Source: Novosphingobium sp. 18050 (GTDB lineage Bacteria; Pseudomonadota; Alphaproteobacteria; Sphingomonadales; Sphingomonadaceae). From it: DNA of 64,000 bases. Every line of letters starts with the position of its first letter. The stretch's first letter is position 1. The notes beneath the pieces were generated by a model. That model ran no database searches, had not been told where the DNA came from, and saw nothing but the letters and a program-made list of their open reading frames with translations. The position numbers and the translations under genes were made by a program. This document shows, piece after piece, positions 16,504 to 24,659 of this stretch. Location of the stretch: contig NZ_CACSJO010000003.1 in the NCBI RefSeq assembly GCF_902706195.1, positions 124,001 through 188,000 on the forward strand. The letters are read 5' to 3'.

Positions 16504-18108
16504 TCAGGGCACCAGCACGGTGTCCAGCGGTTCGGCATCGATGCCGGGATAGTCGAGGGTATAGTGCAGCCCCCGGCTCTCATGCCGCCTGAGAGCGGAA
16601 TCGACGATCAGTTCGGCGCTCTGCAGCAGGTTGCGCAGTTCGATCAGGTCGGTCGAGACGCGGAAGTGGCGGTAGTATTCCTCGATCTCGCCGTTCAGCA
16701 TCTGGATGCGGTGCATGGCCCGCTCCAGTCGCTTGGTCGTGCGCACGATGCCCACGTAGTTCCACATGAAGCGGCGGATTTCGGTCCAGTTCTGCTTGAT
16801 GACCACTTCCTCGTCGGAATCGGTAACCCGGCTCGCATCCCATGAGCGCACCGCTGGCGGCTCGTCGAAGCTGCCCCACTGCGCCAGGATATCGGCAGCG
16901 GCCGCCTCGCCGAAGACGAAGCATTCCAGCAGCGAGTTCGAGGCGAGACGATTGGCGCCGTGCAGTCCGCTTTCGGTGCATTCCCCGGCGGCATAGAGCC
17001 CCGGCAGATCGGTACGCCCATCGAGGTCGACCAGCACGCCGCCGCAGGTGTAGTGCTGCGCCGGCACGACCGGGATCGGCTCCTTCGTCATGTTGATGCC
17101 CAGTTCCAGCAGCTTCTCGTAGATGTTCGGGAAGTGCTCCTTCACGAACGCCTCGGGCTGGTGGCTGATATCGAGGTGGACATAGTCGAGGCCGAAGCGC
17201 TTGATTTCCGAATCGATCGCGCGGGCGACGATGTCGCGCGGGGCCAGTTCCAGCCGCTCGGGATCGTAGAAGGTCATGAAACGCTTGCCGGTGCGCGGGT
17301 TGATGAGGTGCCCGCCCTCGCCGCGCACGGCCTCCGTAATCAGGAAGTTCTTGACCTCCAGATTATAAAGGCAGGTCGGGTGAAACTGCATCATCTCCAT
17401 GTTGGAGACGCGCGCACCCGCACGCCAGGCCATGGCGATGCCGTCACCCGTGGCCCCGCGCGGTGCGGTGCTGAACTGGTAGACGCGGCCCGCTCCGCCC
17501 GTCGCCAGCACGGTGGCGCGCGCGGTGAAGGCCTCGACCTGACCGGTCTGCTCGTCGAGGGCATAGACGCCCCAAATCCGGCCCGAGCCCGAATAGCGCA
17601 TCTCATGCCGTCCGGTGATCAGATCGATGCACGAGCGGCCTGGGAACAGGGTGATGTTGGGATGGGCCTCCGCCGCCTTGAGCAGAGCCTGCTGCACCGC
17701 CCAGCCGGTCGCGTCGGCGACGTGGACGATGCGGCGATGCGAATGGCCGCCCTCGCGGGTGAGGTGCAGGCCGTTACCCTCGGTATTGAACGGCACCCCC
17801 AACTCGATCAGGCGTTCGATCGCATGGGGCGCCCGCTCGATCACGAACTCCACCGTCTCGCGCCGGTTGAGGCCCGCGCCTGCGATCATGGTGTCGCGCA
17901 CATGCTCCTCGAACGTATCAGCAGCATCGAGGACGGCAGCGATCCCCCCTTGCGCCCAGGCGGTCGACCCGGTGGCAAGTCCGCCCTTGGCAAGAACCGC
18001 GACCTTGACCTTGTCAGCCAGGGCAAGAGCGGCCGTGAGACCTGCGGCGCCGGAACCGATCACGAGCGCGTCGAATGCGTGGGGGGGGAACCCAGATTGC
18101 GTTTCCAT
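16504..18108 (-). CDS. nadB: L-aspartate oxidase
   Basis: FAD-dependent L-aspartate oxidase of 534 residues, the first step of de novo NAD synthesis (aspartate to iminoaspartate). The FAD motif is DALVIGSGAAGLTAALALADK. Other landmarks are STAWAQGGIAAVLD, LTREGGHSHRRIVHVADATG, TGGAGRVYQFSTAP, QFHPTCLYN and CGGVLVDLDGRTDLPGLYAAGECTESGLHGANRLASNSLLE, read in pieces. I placed the start at 18108 because AGGAGG lies a few bases upstream and the protein begins METQSGFPPHAFDALVIG. A longer frame to 18192 adds unlike residues. nadA and nadC are not adjacent. Confidence 0.95.
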   Translation of the reverse strand: METQSGFPPHAFDALVIGSGAAGLTAALALADKVKVAVLAKGGLATGSTAWAQGGIAAVLDAADTFEEHVRDTMIAGAGLNRRETVEFVIERAPHAIERLIELGVPFNTEGNGLHLTREGGHSHRRIVHVADATGWAVQQALLKAAEAHPNITLFPGRSCIDLITGRHEMRYSGSGRIWGVYALDEQTGQVEAFTARATVLATGGAGRVYQFSTAPRGATGDGIAMAWRAGARVSNMEMMQFHPTCLYNLEVKNFLITEAVRGEGGHLINPRTGKRFMTFYDPERLELAPRDIVARAIDSEIKRFGLDYVHLDISHQPEAFVKEHFPNIYEKLLELGINMTKEPIPVVPAQHYTCGGVLVDLDGRTDLPGLYAAGECTESGLHGANRLASNSLLECFVFGEAAAADILAQWGSFDEPPAVRSWDASRVTDSDEEVVIKQNWTEIRRFMWNYVGIVRTTKRLERAMHRIQMLNGEIEEYYRHFRVSTDLIELRNLLQSAELIVDSALRRHESRGLHYTLDYPGIDAEPLDTVLVP

Positions 18109-18456
18109 GACGCCTCCTAGCCCCGCACCAGCCGAAACCGCAACTGTTAGAGCCCCTCCGGGAACCAGGTGAAAACAGGTTTTCCGCGCCATGCTGCGTC
18201 TGCGTCATGAAGCACCTGTGCCGAGTTCCGCCCCGGCGCGGCTTTTTCGAAATGGTTACCGCCGGTTGCAACCTATTTTCAATCGAACTCTTGAAGCGGA
18301 AATCTATGTGCCATGTTGCGGCGCGCCATATTATTCTGTATCAAATCAAAACTATGACAAGACTCGTAATCGGCAACGATTACTACCCTTGACGACCGTT
18401 AAAATTAGTTCAGTCAGCTGTCGCAGCGCACCAAAGGTCCTATAAACGTGGCAATC
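18109..18456. other. AT-richer intergenic patch before the zinc-ribbon microprotein
   Basis: From about 18270 the base composition becomes clearly AT-richer than the neighbourhood. It stays so through the small gene at 18457 to about 18780. I see no other gene here: the 61-residue frame at 18207-18392 has no ribosome binding site or recognisable motif. No att-like repeats or integrase were seen. Confidence 0.4.
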
Positions 18457-18618
18457 ATGATTCCGTTATGCTTTGCCAATAGGCACGAACCAACGCGTTC
18501 CGACGTTAAATGGGATGGTATTGGTTACGTTGGAACTTGTAGAAGTTGCGGAAAAACTATCCGCCGCAAGAAAAAGGGCGTGTGGAAACTTGATGACGCA
18601 AAGACTAGCGGCGGCTAA
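18457..18618 (+). CDS. Zinc-ribbon-like microprotein (53 residues)
   Basis: ATG at 18457, TAA at 18616-18618. The 53-residue product starts MIPLCFANRHEPTRSDV, then KWDGIGYVGTCRSCGKTIRR, a Lys-rich KKKGVWKLDD and a Gly tail. The pair CRSC, with an upstream Cys5 and His10, suggests a single small metal-binding knuckle. The pattern RHxPxRxxVxWDGxxYVGxCRxCGxxIRR resembles short unnamed proteins I associate with sphingomonads, from memory only. A GTG at 18448 could extend it by three residues. It lies alone in an AT-rich patch between nadB and the ABC ATPase. The function is unknown, and the Trp-, Lys- and Cys-rich make-up suggests nucleic-acid binding, which is inference. Confidence 0.72.
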   Translation: MIPLCFANRHEPTRSDVKWDGIGYVGTCRSCGKTIRRKKKGVWKLDDAKTSGG

Positions 18619-18819
18619 GTGATTTTACATAGCTTTACACTTCTGCCATTTCCTATGGCAAATAGTGGACACAATCCAGCAACAGCAGAATCTCTGCTTC
18701 AAGCCTCAATCGCACATCATGAACAAATTTTAATCGCGTTTTGCAATCGAGCTTCTGTTTGAAAACCCGCGTCAAACGGTAACCTGAAACGGAAGCTCCC
18801 AGTTCGGGTTCGCCGCGAA

Positions 18820-19770
18820 TCAGGCGTCCGCGCGCGCCTCGCTCGTCAGGCTGACGAACACATCCTCAAGATCCGCCTCGCGCGTCGTCACGTCGACGAT
18901 CGCAAAGCCCTGCGCCTGCATCGCCGAGAGGATTTCGCCCGCATTGCTGCGGTCCTTGTCGTATGTGATCTCCAGCACGCGCTCCCCCGTCTTCACGCAC
19001 TTCACGAAGCCGGGATGCGCCGGCAGAGCACCGACGTCGCGATCCATCGTCAACACGATGATCTTCTCACGCGCCATGCCCACCAGTTCGCGGGTGGGCT
19101 TGTTGGTGATCAGTTCGCCGTGGTTGATGATGGCGATGCGATCGCATAGCTCCTCGGCCTCCTCGAGGTAGTGCGTGGTCAACACCACCGTGGCGCCTTC
19201 GCGGTTGAGTTCGGTGACAAGTTCCCACAACTGGCGGCGCAGTTCCACGTCGACACCGGCCGTCGGCTCGTCGAGGATCAGCACCGGCGGCTGGTGAACC
19301 AGCGCCTTGGCAATCAGCAGGCGGCGCTTCATGCCGCCCGACAGCGTGCGCGCATAGGCGTCGCGTTTATCCGCCAGATGCACCGCACGCAGCAGTTCTT
19401 CCGAGCGGCGCAGCGCCTTGGTGATGCCGTAGAGGCCCGCCTGGATCTCCAGCACCTCGAAAGGCGTGAAGAAGGGATCAAAGACGATCTCCTGCGGCAC
19501 GATCCCGATCGAGCGCTTGGCGTTGCGGCTGTCGCGGTCGATGTCGAAGCCCCATATCTCGGCCGAACCTGAGGTCTTCATCACCATGCCCGCGAGGATG
19601 TTGATGAGCGTCGACTTACCTGCGCCGTTGGGGCCCAGCAGGCCGAAAATGCCGCCCTCGGGCACGTCGAACGACACCCCCTTGAGCGCCAGCTTGCCCT
19701 CTCCGCTGCCGGCGGGGGCGTAGCGCTTGACGAGGTCACGGATGGCGATTGCGGGGGAGGACGTGCTCAT
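18820..19770 (-). CDS. ABC transporter ATP-binding protein (exporter type)
   Basis: A 316-residue ABC ATPase. It has the Walker A motif GLLGPNGAGKST, signature LSGGMKRRLLIAKAL, Walker B VLILDEPTAGVD and a switch His in TTHYLEEAEELCD. An extra C-terminal domain of about 90 residues follows (KCVKTGERVLEITYD ... READLEDVFVSLT), as in DrrA/CcmA/YadG-type exporters. The cognate permease normally sits next to it in the same operon, but downstream on this strand only the microprotein patch and nadB follow. It must pair with a permease elsewhere. It is divergent from the P450 gene. Confidence 0.9.
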   Translation of the reverse strand: MSTSSPAIAIRDLVKRYAPAGSGEGKLALKGVSFDVPEGGIFGLLGPNGAGKSTLINILAGMVMKTSGSAEIWGFDIDRDSRNAKRSIGIVPQEIVFDPFFTPFEVLEIQAGLYGITKALRRSEELLRAVHLADKRDAYARTLSGGMKRRLLIAKALVHQPPVLILDEPTAGVDVELRRQLWELVTELNREGATVVLTTHYLEEAEELCDRIAIINHGELITNKPTRELVGMAREKIIVLTMDRDVGALPAHPGFVKCVKTGERVLEITYDKDRSNAGEILSAMQAQGFAIVDVTTREADLEDVFVSLTSEARADA

Positions 19771-19831
19771 AACGCTGCATTTGGGCCCAGAACGCCTCCG
19801 CGTAAAGAGCGCGCGAAGCGCCTGGAGTACG

Positions 19832-19860
19832 TTGACCTGTGTTCCCTATGAGGATATGAT
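19832..19860 (+). promoter_or_regulatory. Sigma-70-like promoter of the P450 gene
   Basis: TTGACC (19832-19837) and TATGAT (19855-19860) are separated by 17 bases, a near-consensus housekeeping promoter. The -10 overlaps an inverted repeat TGATA...TATCA (19857-19873) that could be a repressor site. Confidence 0.6.
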
Positions 19861-19914
19861 ACACACTATATCACTAAGTGCAGGTCAAACATGGCCGCAC
19901 CTCGGGAGAGAACC

Positions 19915-21201
19915 ATGGCCAGCCCAGTTTCCGTAAAAACGCCGCCCGTCGCCGAGAAGGACTATTTCACCGATCGCTCGGTCCTGCTAGACCCTTACGA
20001 CTATTTCGAGACGATCCGCGTCCACGGCCCAGTCTACCAGATAGGCAGCCGCGAGGACGTGGTGATCGTCACCGGCTTCGCCGAGGCGCTGGAAGTGCTC
20101 CTCAACACCCGCGATTTCTCCTCGTGGCTGAACCCCGACCCGCTGACGCCCCTGCCTTTCGCGGTGGAGAGCGATGATATCTCCGCCCTGCTCGCGGCCA
20201 CGCCCAGCGGCGAGATGGAGCTGATGGTCGCCTATGACGGCGACAAGCATGCTGCCGCGCGCTCGCTGCTCAACCCATTGTTCACACCCTCGCGCCTCAA
20301 GGCCAACGAGGCCTTCATGCGCACCTACGCAGACGATCTGGTGCGCGGTGCGGTCACGGCGGGCGGGTGCGAATTGGTGGCCGAGGTGGCGACGCCCTTC
20401 GTCACCATGGTCATCGCCGACCTTCTGGGCGTTCCGGCGGACGACCGCGAGGCTTTCCGCCAGCTCATCGATGACGCCCCGCCCCCGGGCAACATGGACG
20501 CGCCCGAAAGCCAGAGCATCCACCCTCTGATGGTCATGGCCGGCTACTTCGCCCGCTACATCGCCGAGCGCCGCGCCCTGCCGCAGGACGATGTGATGAC
20601 CGAGATGGCGAACGCGAAACTCCCCGACGGCTCGACGCCCGACGCGATGGAAGTGGTGAAATCGGCGATGTTTCTCTTCGCCGCCGGGCAGGACACCAGC
20701 GCCAAGCTGATCGGCAACGCCCTGCGCCGCCTCTGCGAGGATCAGGCCCTTCAACAGACACTGCGCGAAGATCGCAAGCTGATCGGCCCGTTCCTGGAGG
20801 AAGTGCTGCGCATCGAGGGCTCGACCAAAGCGACCTTCCGCATCGCCCGTCGCGCCACCAGCATCGGCGATACGGCGATCCCGGCAGGCAAGCGCGTGGT
20901 GATCTCGCTATCGGCTGCCAACCGCGACCCGAGGCGCTGGGAAGCACCCGAGGAATTCCGCCTGGGTCGCCCGCGGATCAGGGAGCATGTGGCCTTCGGA
21001 CGCGGCGCCCATACCTGCGCCGGAGCCCCGCTCGCCCGGGCCGAAGTGGCGGTCATCCTCGACCGCTTTCTTGAACATACCAGCGCAATCACGCTCGACG
21101 AGGCGCACCATGGCCCGGCGGACGCGCGGCGCATTGCCTATGAGCCGAGCTACATCATTCGCGGCCTGGCCGACCTGCATGTAAAGTTCGCGCCCGCCTG
21201 A
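19915..21201 (+). CDS. Cytochrome P450
   Basis: Soluble bacterial class I P450 of 428 residues, a haem monooxygenase. The I-helix oxygen-binding segment is FLFAAGQDTSAKLIG, the K-helix ExxR lies in EEVLRIEGSTK, and the haem-binding loop FGRGAHTCAG places the proximal Cys at about 368. The start at 19915 (MASPVSVKTPP) has GGGAGAG in front. An ATG at 19891 would add eight residues. No ferredoxin or ferredoxin reductase is adjacent, so electron donors must be encoded elsewhere. The substrate is unknown. The promoter and a possible operator are visible just upstream. Confidence 0.93.
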   Translation: MASPVSVKTPPVAEKDYFTDRSVLLDPYDYFETIRVHGPVYQIGSREDVVIVTGFAEALEVLLNTRDFSSWLNPDPLTPLPFAVESDDISALLAATPSGEMELMVAYDGDKHAAARSLLNPLFTPSRLKANEAFMRTYADDLVRGAVTAGGCELVAEVATPFVTMVIADLLGVPADDREAFRQLIDDAPPPGNMDAPESQSIHPLMVMAGYFARYIAERRALPQDDVMTEMANAKLPDGSTPDAMEVVKSAMFLFAAGQDTSAKLIGNALRRLCEDQALQQTLREDRKLIGPFLEEVLRIEGSTKATFRIARRATSIGDTAIPAGKRVVISLSAANRDPRRWEAPEEFRLGRPRIREHVAFGRGAHTCAGAPLARAEVAVILDRFLEHTSAITLDEAHHGPADARRIAYEPSYIIRGLADLHVKFAPA

Positions 21202-21242
21202 AATCCTCCGTCGCCGCGGATCAGGCCCGGGGCGATGAAATC

Positions 21243-21698
21243 TCAACCGTCGTGCGCACCGTCGTAGATCTTCCGGCTTCCCTCGATCGTCGTGCCGTTT
21301 TCGACGGCCCAGGTGCTCAGCTCCTTCACCGGACCCGACAGCGAACGCCCCAGATCGCTGAGCGCGTATTCGACCCGCACCGGCACGCCCACGTGAACGG
21401 TGCGCGCCACCAGTCCGTCGCGCTCCAGGGCGCGCACGGTGCGCGACAGCATCTGCTGCGACACACCCCGGATCGCCCGCTTCAACTCGTTGAAATGCAG
21501 GGGCCCGTCGAGCAGCGTCATCACGACCAGCATCGACCACTTGTCCCCCACCCGGCTGAGAATGTCGCCAACGAGGCGGCAGTCCTTGCTGGCAGGGTCG
21601 TGCCTGGGCGCAGAGCCAGAAGAAATGGGGCCAGGAGAAACGGTGAGAGGAGAGACGACCGGGGCCTGATCAGCTTCGTCGAGGGTGGTCAGCTTCAT
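21243..21698 (-). CDS. HxlR-family transcriptional regulator
   Basis: A 151-residue winged-helix regulator. The HxlR core begins with a conserved Cys at about 40 in CRLVGDILSRVGDKWSMLVV, then FNELKRAIRGVSQQMLSRTVRALERDGLVARTVH (read in parts), VEYALSDLGRSL and a C-terminal amphipathic helix. The first 38 residues are a low-complexity extension. In this family the N-terminal Cys can sense electrophiles, quinones or diamide. The gene is divergent from the azoreductase at 21792 with a 93-base spacer holding matching half-sites, so it very likely controls that gene. Confidence 0.9.
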   Translation of the reverse strand: MKLTTLDEADQAPVVSPLTVSPGPISSGSAPRHDPASKDCRLVGDILSRVGDKWSMLVVMTLLDGPLHFNELKRAIRGVSQQMLSRTVRALERDGLVARTVHVGVPVRVEYALSDLGRSLSGPVKELSTWAVENGTTIEGSRKIYDGAHDG

Positions 21699-21701
21699 GG
21701 T

Positions 21702-21763
21702 ACCAGGTCCCCAAAATATGCGCTCTTGGCGCCGCTACCCTGGCAACATAGCTAGACCTGGTC
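21702..21763. promoter_or_regulatory. Candidate HxlR operator sites
   Basis: ACCAGGTC (21702-21709) and its complement GACCTGGT (21755-21762) face each other across the divergent spacer. The second copy is within GACCTGGTC, an almost perfect 9-base palindrome. A weaker CTACCCTGG lies between them. Confidence 0.55.
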
Positions 21764-21791
21764 ATTTTTCCAGACTGAAGGTTCCTTCATC

Positions 21792-22361
21792 ATGAAGCTT
21801 CTCCATCTCGACTCCAGCATCCTCGGCGACAATTCGGCCACCCGCGCCATTTCCGCCGCGATCGTCGGCGCCCTGACCAACGCCGACGCGTCGATCGAAG
21901 TCACTTACCGCGACCTCGCGGCCGCGCCGCTGCCCCATCTCACGCTCGACGTGCTGGGCGCGCCCGAGAGCAACGCCGAACTGGCCGAATTCCTCGATAC
22001 CGACATTCTCGTGATCGGCGCCGGCATGTACAACTTCACGATCCCCACTCAGCTCAAGGCCTGGATCGACCGCGTGGCAATCGCGGGCAAGACCTTCCGC
22101 TACACTGCTGAAGGCCCCGAGGGTCTGGCCGGCGACAAGAAGGTCTTCGTCGCCCTCGCCCGCGGCGGCTACTACGGCGAAGGCCAGCCCGCCGCCGCCG
22201 TCGAGCACGCTGAAAGCTACCTGCGCGCCGTCCTGGGCTTCATGGGCATCACCAACCCCACCTTCGTGCTGGCAGAGGGCCTCGCCATCGACGCCGACAC
22301 GCGCGAAAAGGCGGTTGCCGCAGCACTGGCAGAAGCCAGCGCTCTCGCCGTCCCGGCCTGA
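21792..22361 (+). CDS. azoR: FMN-dependent NADH-azoreductase
   Basis: A flavodoxin-like NAD(P)H:quinone/azo oxidoreductase of 189 residues. The FMN-phosphate loop is in LHLDSSILGDNSATRAIS, the flavin loop is GAGMYNFTIPTQLKAWID, and KKVFVALARGGYYG is typical of AzoR. The enzyme reduces quinones and azo compounds by two electrons in the cytoplasm. The divergent HxlR regulator next door matches the common quinone-sensing HxlR/azoR arrangement. A zinc-finger gene follows 87 bases downstream. Confidence 0.92.
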   Translation: MKLLHLDSSILGDNSATRAISAAIVGALTNADASIEVTYRDLAAAPLPHLTLDVLGAPESNAELAEFLDTDILVIGAGMYNFTIPTQLKAWIDRVAIAGKTFRYTAEGPEGLAGDKKVFVALARGGYYGEGQPAAAVEHAESYLRAVLGFMGITNPTFVLAEGLAIDADTREKAVAAALAEASALAVPA

Positions 22362-22448
22362 CGGTTCATGCGCCCGGCCGTTCATGCTGACGGTCGGGCG
22401 CAATTGCCGTCTGGAAATTCCTTTGAAGCCTTGGTAATCGGCCATTCC

Positions 22449-22643
22449 ATGAACTCGCCCGAAACCGTCTTCACCGATTCCCACCGCGTCTCCTGCGATG
22501 GGGCCACCGACATCCCTGGCGGCGCAGCCCTTGGCCATCCGCGCGTGTGGCTGGAAATCGATGAGAAGGGCTATGTCGAATGCGGCTACTGCGACCGCCG
22601 CTTCGTGCTCAAGGGCGGCCCCTCGGACCAGCAGGCCGCCTGA
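22449..22643 (+). CDS. CHCC zinc-finger protein (NDUFS6-like)
   Basis: A 64-residue protein starting [53 protein letters not shown] gives the Cys-His-Cys-Cys zinc ligand set of the zf-CHCC family, related to the 13-kDa NDUFS6 subunit of complex I. Alphaproteobacteria carry it as a stand-alone small protein, probably a complex I accessory. A longer frame from 22368 has no support. The gene is monocistronic and is followed by a repeat-like inverted sequence. Confidence 0.88.
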   Translation: MNSPETVFTDSHRVSCDGATDIPGGAALGHPRVWLEIDEKGYVECGYCDRRFVLKGGPSDQQAA

Positions 22644-22654
22644 TCAACTTTTGC

Positions 22655-22712
22655 TTTGGCGCATTTTCAAAGCCGGCCGGTATTTCCGCCTGACCTGAAA
22701 ATGCTCTAGCCT
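22655..22712. repeat. REP-like intergenic inverted repeat
   Basis: GCATTTTCA (22661-22669) and TGAAAATGC (22696-22704) are perfect complements flanking GCCGGCCGG, with a CTCTAG edge. The sequence resembles short GCATTTTC-type intergenic repeats that I associate with alphaproteobacterial genomes. Only one copy is evident here. Confidence 0.4.
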
Positions 22713-22725
22713 TCCCTGCGAGCGA

Positions 22726-22749
22726 CATGCCTCCTATATCGGAGGCATG
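22726..22749 (+). promoter_or_regulatory. Hairpin covering the tldD ribosome binding site
   Basis: CATGCCTCC and GGAGGCATG form a perfect 9-base stem with a TATATC loop. The right arm contains the GGAGG ribosome binding site and an ATG of tldD. If it folds in the mRNA it would block translation initiation. Confidence 0.6.
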
Positions 22750-22752
22750 ACC

Positions 22753-24165
22753 ATGACTGATCCGCGCTCGCTCCTCTACGCCCAGCTTTCGCCCGAAGAG
22801 GCACAGGCGCTTGCCGCCGAGACGCTGAAGTCCTGCGAGGACGGCGAACTGTTCATGCAGTTCGTCGCCAGCGAGGCCTTCGGCTTCGACGACGGACGGC
22901 TCAAGACCGCCGATTATTCGCGTGATGCGGGCTTTGGCCTGCGCGGCGTATCGGGCGAGATGACCGGGTTCGCCCATGCCAACGAGATTTCTCCCGCCGC
23001 CATCCGCCGCGCCGGGGAGACGCTCCGGTTGCTGGACCCCGCCAAGGGTCCGCGCGCCCTGCCGCCGGTGCGCACCAACGCCAAGCTCTATACCGATGCC
23101 TCCCCGCTCGACCTCGTGGGCTTTGCCGAGAAGGTGCGCCTGCTGGAGGCCATCGACGCAGCGGCGCGCGCACGCGATCCGCGCGTCTCGCAGGTCAGCG
23201 CCAGCCTTTCCGGTTCGTGGTCGGTGGTCGAGATCGTCCGGCCCGACGGCTACATCGCCACCGACGTACGCCCGCTGGTGCGCCTCAACGTCTCGATCGT
23301 CGCGGAAAGCAACGGACGGCGCGAAACCGGCTCGTTCGGCATGGGCGGCCGCTTCCTCTACGACGACCTGTTCAAGCCCGAGACCTGGAACGAAGGCATC
23401 GACATCGCGCTCGCGCAGGCGCTCGTGAACCTTGAAAGCATCGACGCACCCGCCGGTGAATTCCCCGTTCTGTGCGGCCCCGGCTGGCCCGGCGTGCTGC
23501 TGCACGAGGCGATCGGCCACGGCCTCGAAGGCGATTTCAACCGCAAGGGCACCTCGGCGTTCTCTGGCCGCATCGGCGAGCGCGTGGCCGCCAGCGGCGT
23601 CACCATCGTCGACGATGGCTCGATCCCCGGACGGCGCGGGTCACTAACCATCGACGACGAGGGCACGCCCACGCGCGAAACCGTGCTGATCGAGGACGGC
23701 ATCCTCAAGGGCTACATGCAGGACCGCCTCAACGCCCGCCTGATGGGCGCCGAGCCCACCGGCAACGGCCGCCGCGAAAACTATGCCCACGCCCCGCAGG
23801 TGCGCATGACCAACACCTTCATGAAAAGCGGAAACGACGATCCCGCCGAAATGCTCGCAGGCATGAAGAAGGGTATTTTCGCCAAGAGCTTCGGCGGCGG
23901 ACAGGTCGACATCGTCTCGGGCAAGTTCGTGTTCTCGTGCACCGAGGCCTACATGGTCGAGAACGGCAAGCTGGGCGCTCCGATCAAGGGCGCGACGCTG
24001 ATCGGCGACGGACCTTCGGTGCTAACCCGGGTCAAGGCGATTGGCAACGACCTCGAACTGGACCGGGGCGTCGGCGTCTGCGGCAAAGGCGGGCAGAGCG
24101 TGCCGGCCGGCGTAGGCCAGCCCTCGCTGCTGATCGACGGATTGACTGTGGGCGGCACCGCCTGA
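22753..24165 (+). CDS. tldD: Metalloprotease TldD
   Basis: TldD of the TldD/TldE protease pair (family U62), 470 residues. The metal-binding HEAIGH is at about residue 251, in GVLLHEAIGHGLEGDFNRKG. Other family segments are FSGRIGERVAASGVTIVDDG, DDEGTPTRETVLIEDG, RMTNTFMKSG and GQVDIVSGKFVFSCTEAYM. The pair cleaves unfolded or modified peptides and is needed for microcin maturation and CcdA degradation in E. coli. TldE is not in the window. The start at 22753 sits 7 bases behind GGAGG. The ATG at 22747 is too close to it. Confidence 0.93.
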   Translation: MTDPRSLLYAQLSPEEAQALAAETLKSCEDGELFMQFVASEAFGFDDGRLKTADYSRDAGFGLRGVSGEMTGFAHANEISPAAIRRAGETLRLLDPAKGPRALPPVRTNAKLYTDASPLDLVGFAEKVRLLEAIDAAARARDPRVSQVSASLSGSWSVVEIVRPDGYIATDVRPLVRLNVSIVAESNGRRETGSFGMGGRFLYDDLFKPETWNEGIDIALAQALVNLESIDAPAGEFPVLCGPGWPGVLLHEAIGHGLEGDFNRKGTSAFSGRIGERVAASGVTIVDDGSIPGRRGSLTIDDEGTPTRETVLIEDGILKGYMQDRLNARLMGAEPTGNGRRENYAHAPQVRMTNTFMKSGNDDPAEMLAGMKKGIFAKSFGGGQVDIVSGKFVFSCTEAYMVENGKLGAPIKGATLIGDGPSVLTRVKAIGNDLELDRGVGVCGKGGQSVPAGVGQPSLLIDGLTVGGTA

Positions 24166-24248
24166 GGCGCTTTTTCCGGTCAGCAACAGTTCAGCCGAAT
24201 CGTGCCATATATGAGACGACACGGGGTGCGTTGGAAAGGAACAAGGCC

Positions 24249-24659
24249 ATGAAGAAGCTTGCGATCGCCGCGACATTCGCTGTCGGCGCCGCCATGCTTG
24301 CCGCTCCTGCCGTCGATGCCCGTACCAAGCTGACCGGGGAGCAACAGCTCGCCAAGATGCTGGATGGGCGCGAAGCCGGCAAGCCGGTGAACTGCATCCC
24401 CTACTCGCAGACCCAGAACACGACCGTGATCGACAAGACCGCGATCGTCTACCGGGTCGGCGGCACCCTCTACGTCAACCGGCCGACCAATGCCGACCGG
24501 CTCGACAACGACGATATCATGGTGACGAAGCTCTATACGTCGCAGTTGTGCAGACTCGATACCGTGCAACTGCACGATCGCAGCGTCGGCAACATGTGGA
24601 ACGGCTTCGTCGGCCTTCAGGACTTCGTGCCCTACCGCAAGGCTCCTGCCGCGAACTGA
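24249..24659 (+). CDS. Secreted protein of unknown function
   Basis: A 136-residue protein starting MKKLAIAATFAVGAAMLAAP, a signal peptide cleaved near VDA, with GGAAAGGAAC in front. The mature part holds two Cys (VNCIPYSQTQ and SQLCRLDTVQ) that could form a periplasmic disulfide. It also has TVIDKTAIVYRVGGTLYVNRP and GFVGLQDFVPYRK. I do not recognise a named family, though proteins of this style are common in sphingomonads. A clear terminator follows at 24683. Confidence 0.78.
   Translation: MKKLAIAATFAVGAAMLAAPAVDARTKLTGEQQLAKMLDGREAGKPVNCIPYSQTQNTTVIDKTAIVYRVGGTLYVNRPTNADRLDNDDIMVTKLYTSQLCRLDTVQLHDRSVGNMWNGFVGLQDFVPYRKAPAAN

Noticed and set aside
18207..18392. 61-residue frame in the AT-rich patch
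   Set aside because: No ribosome binding site and no conserved-looking motif, unlike the microprotein at 18457.
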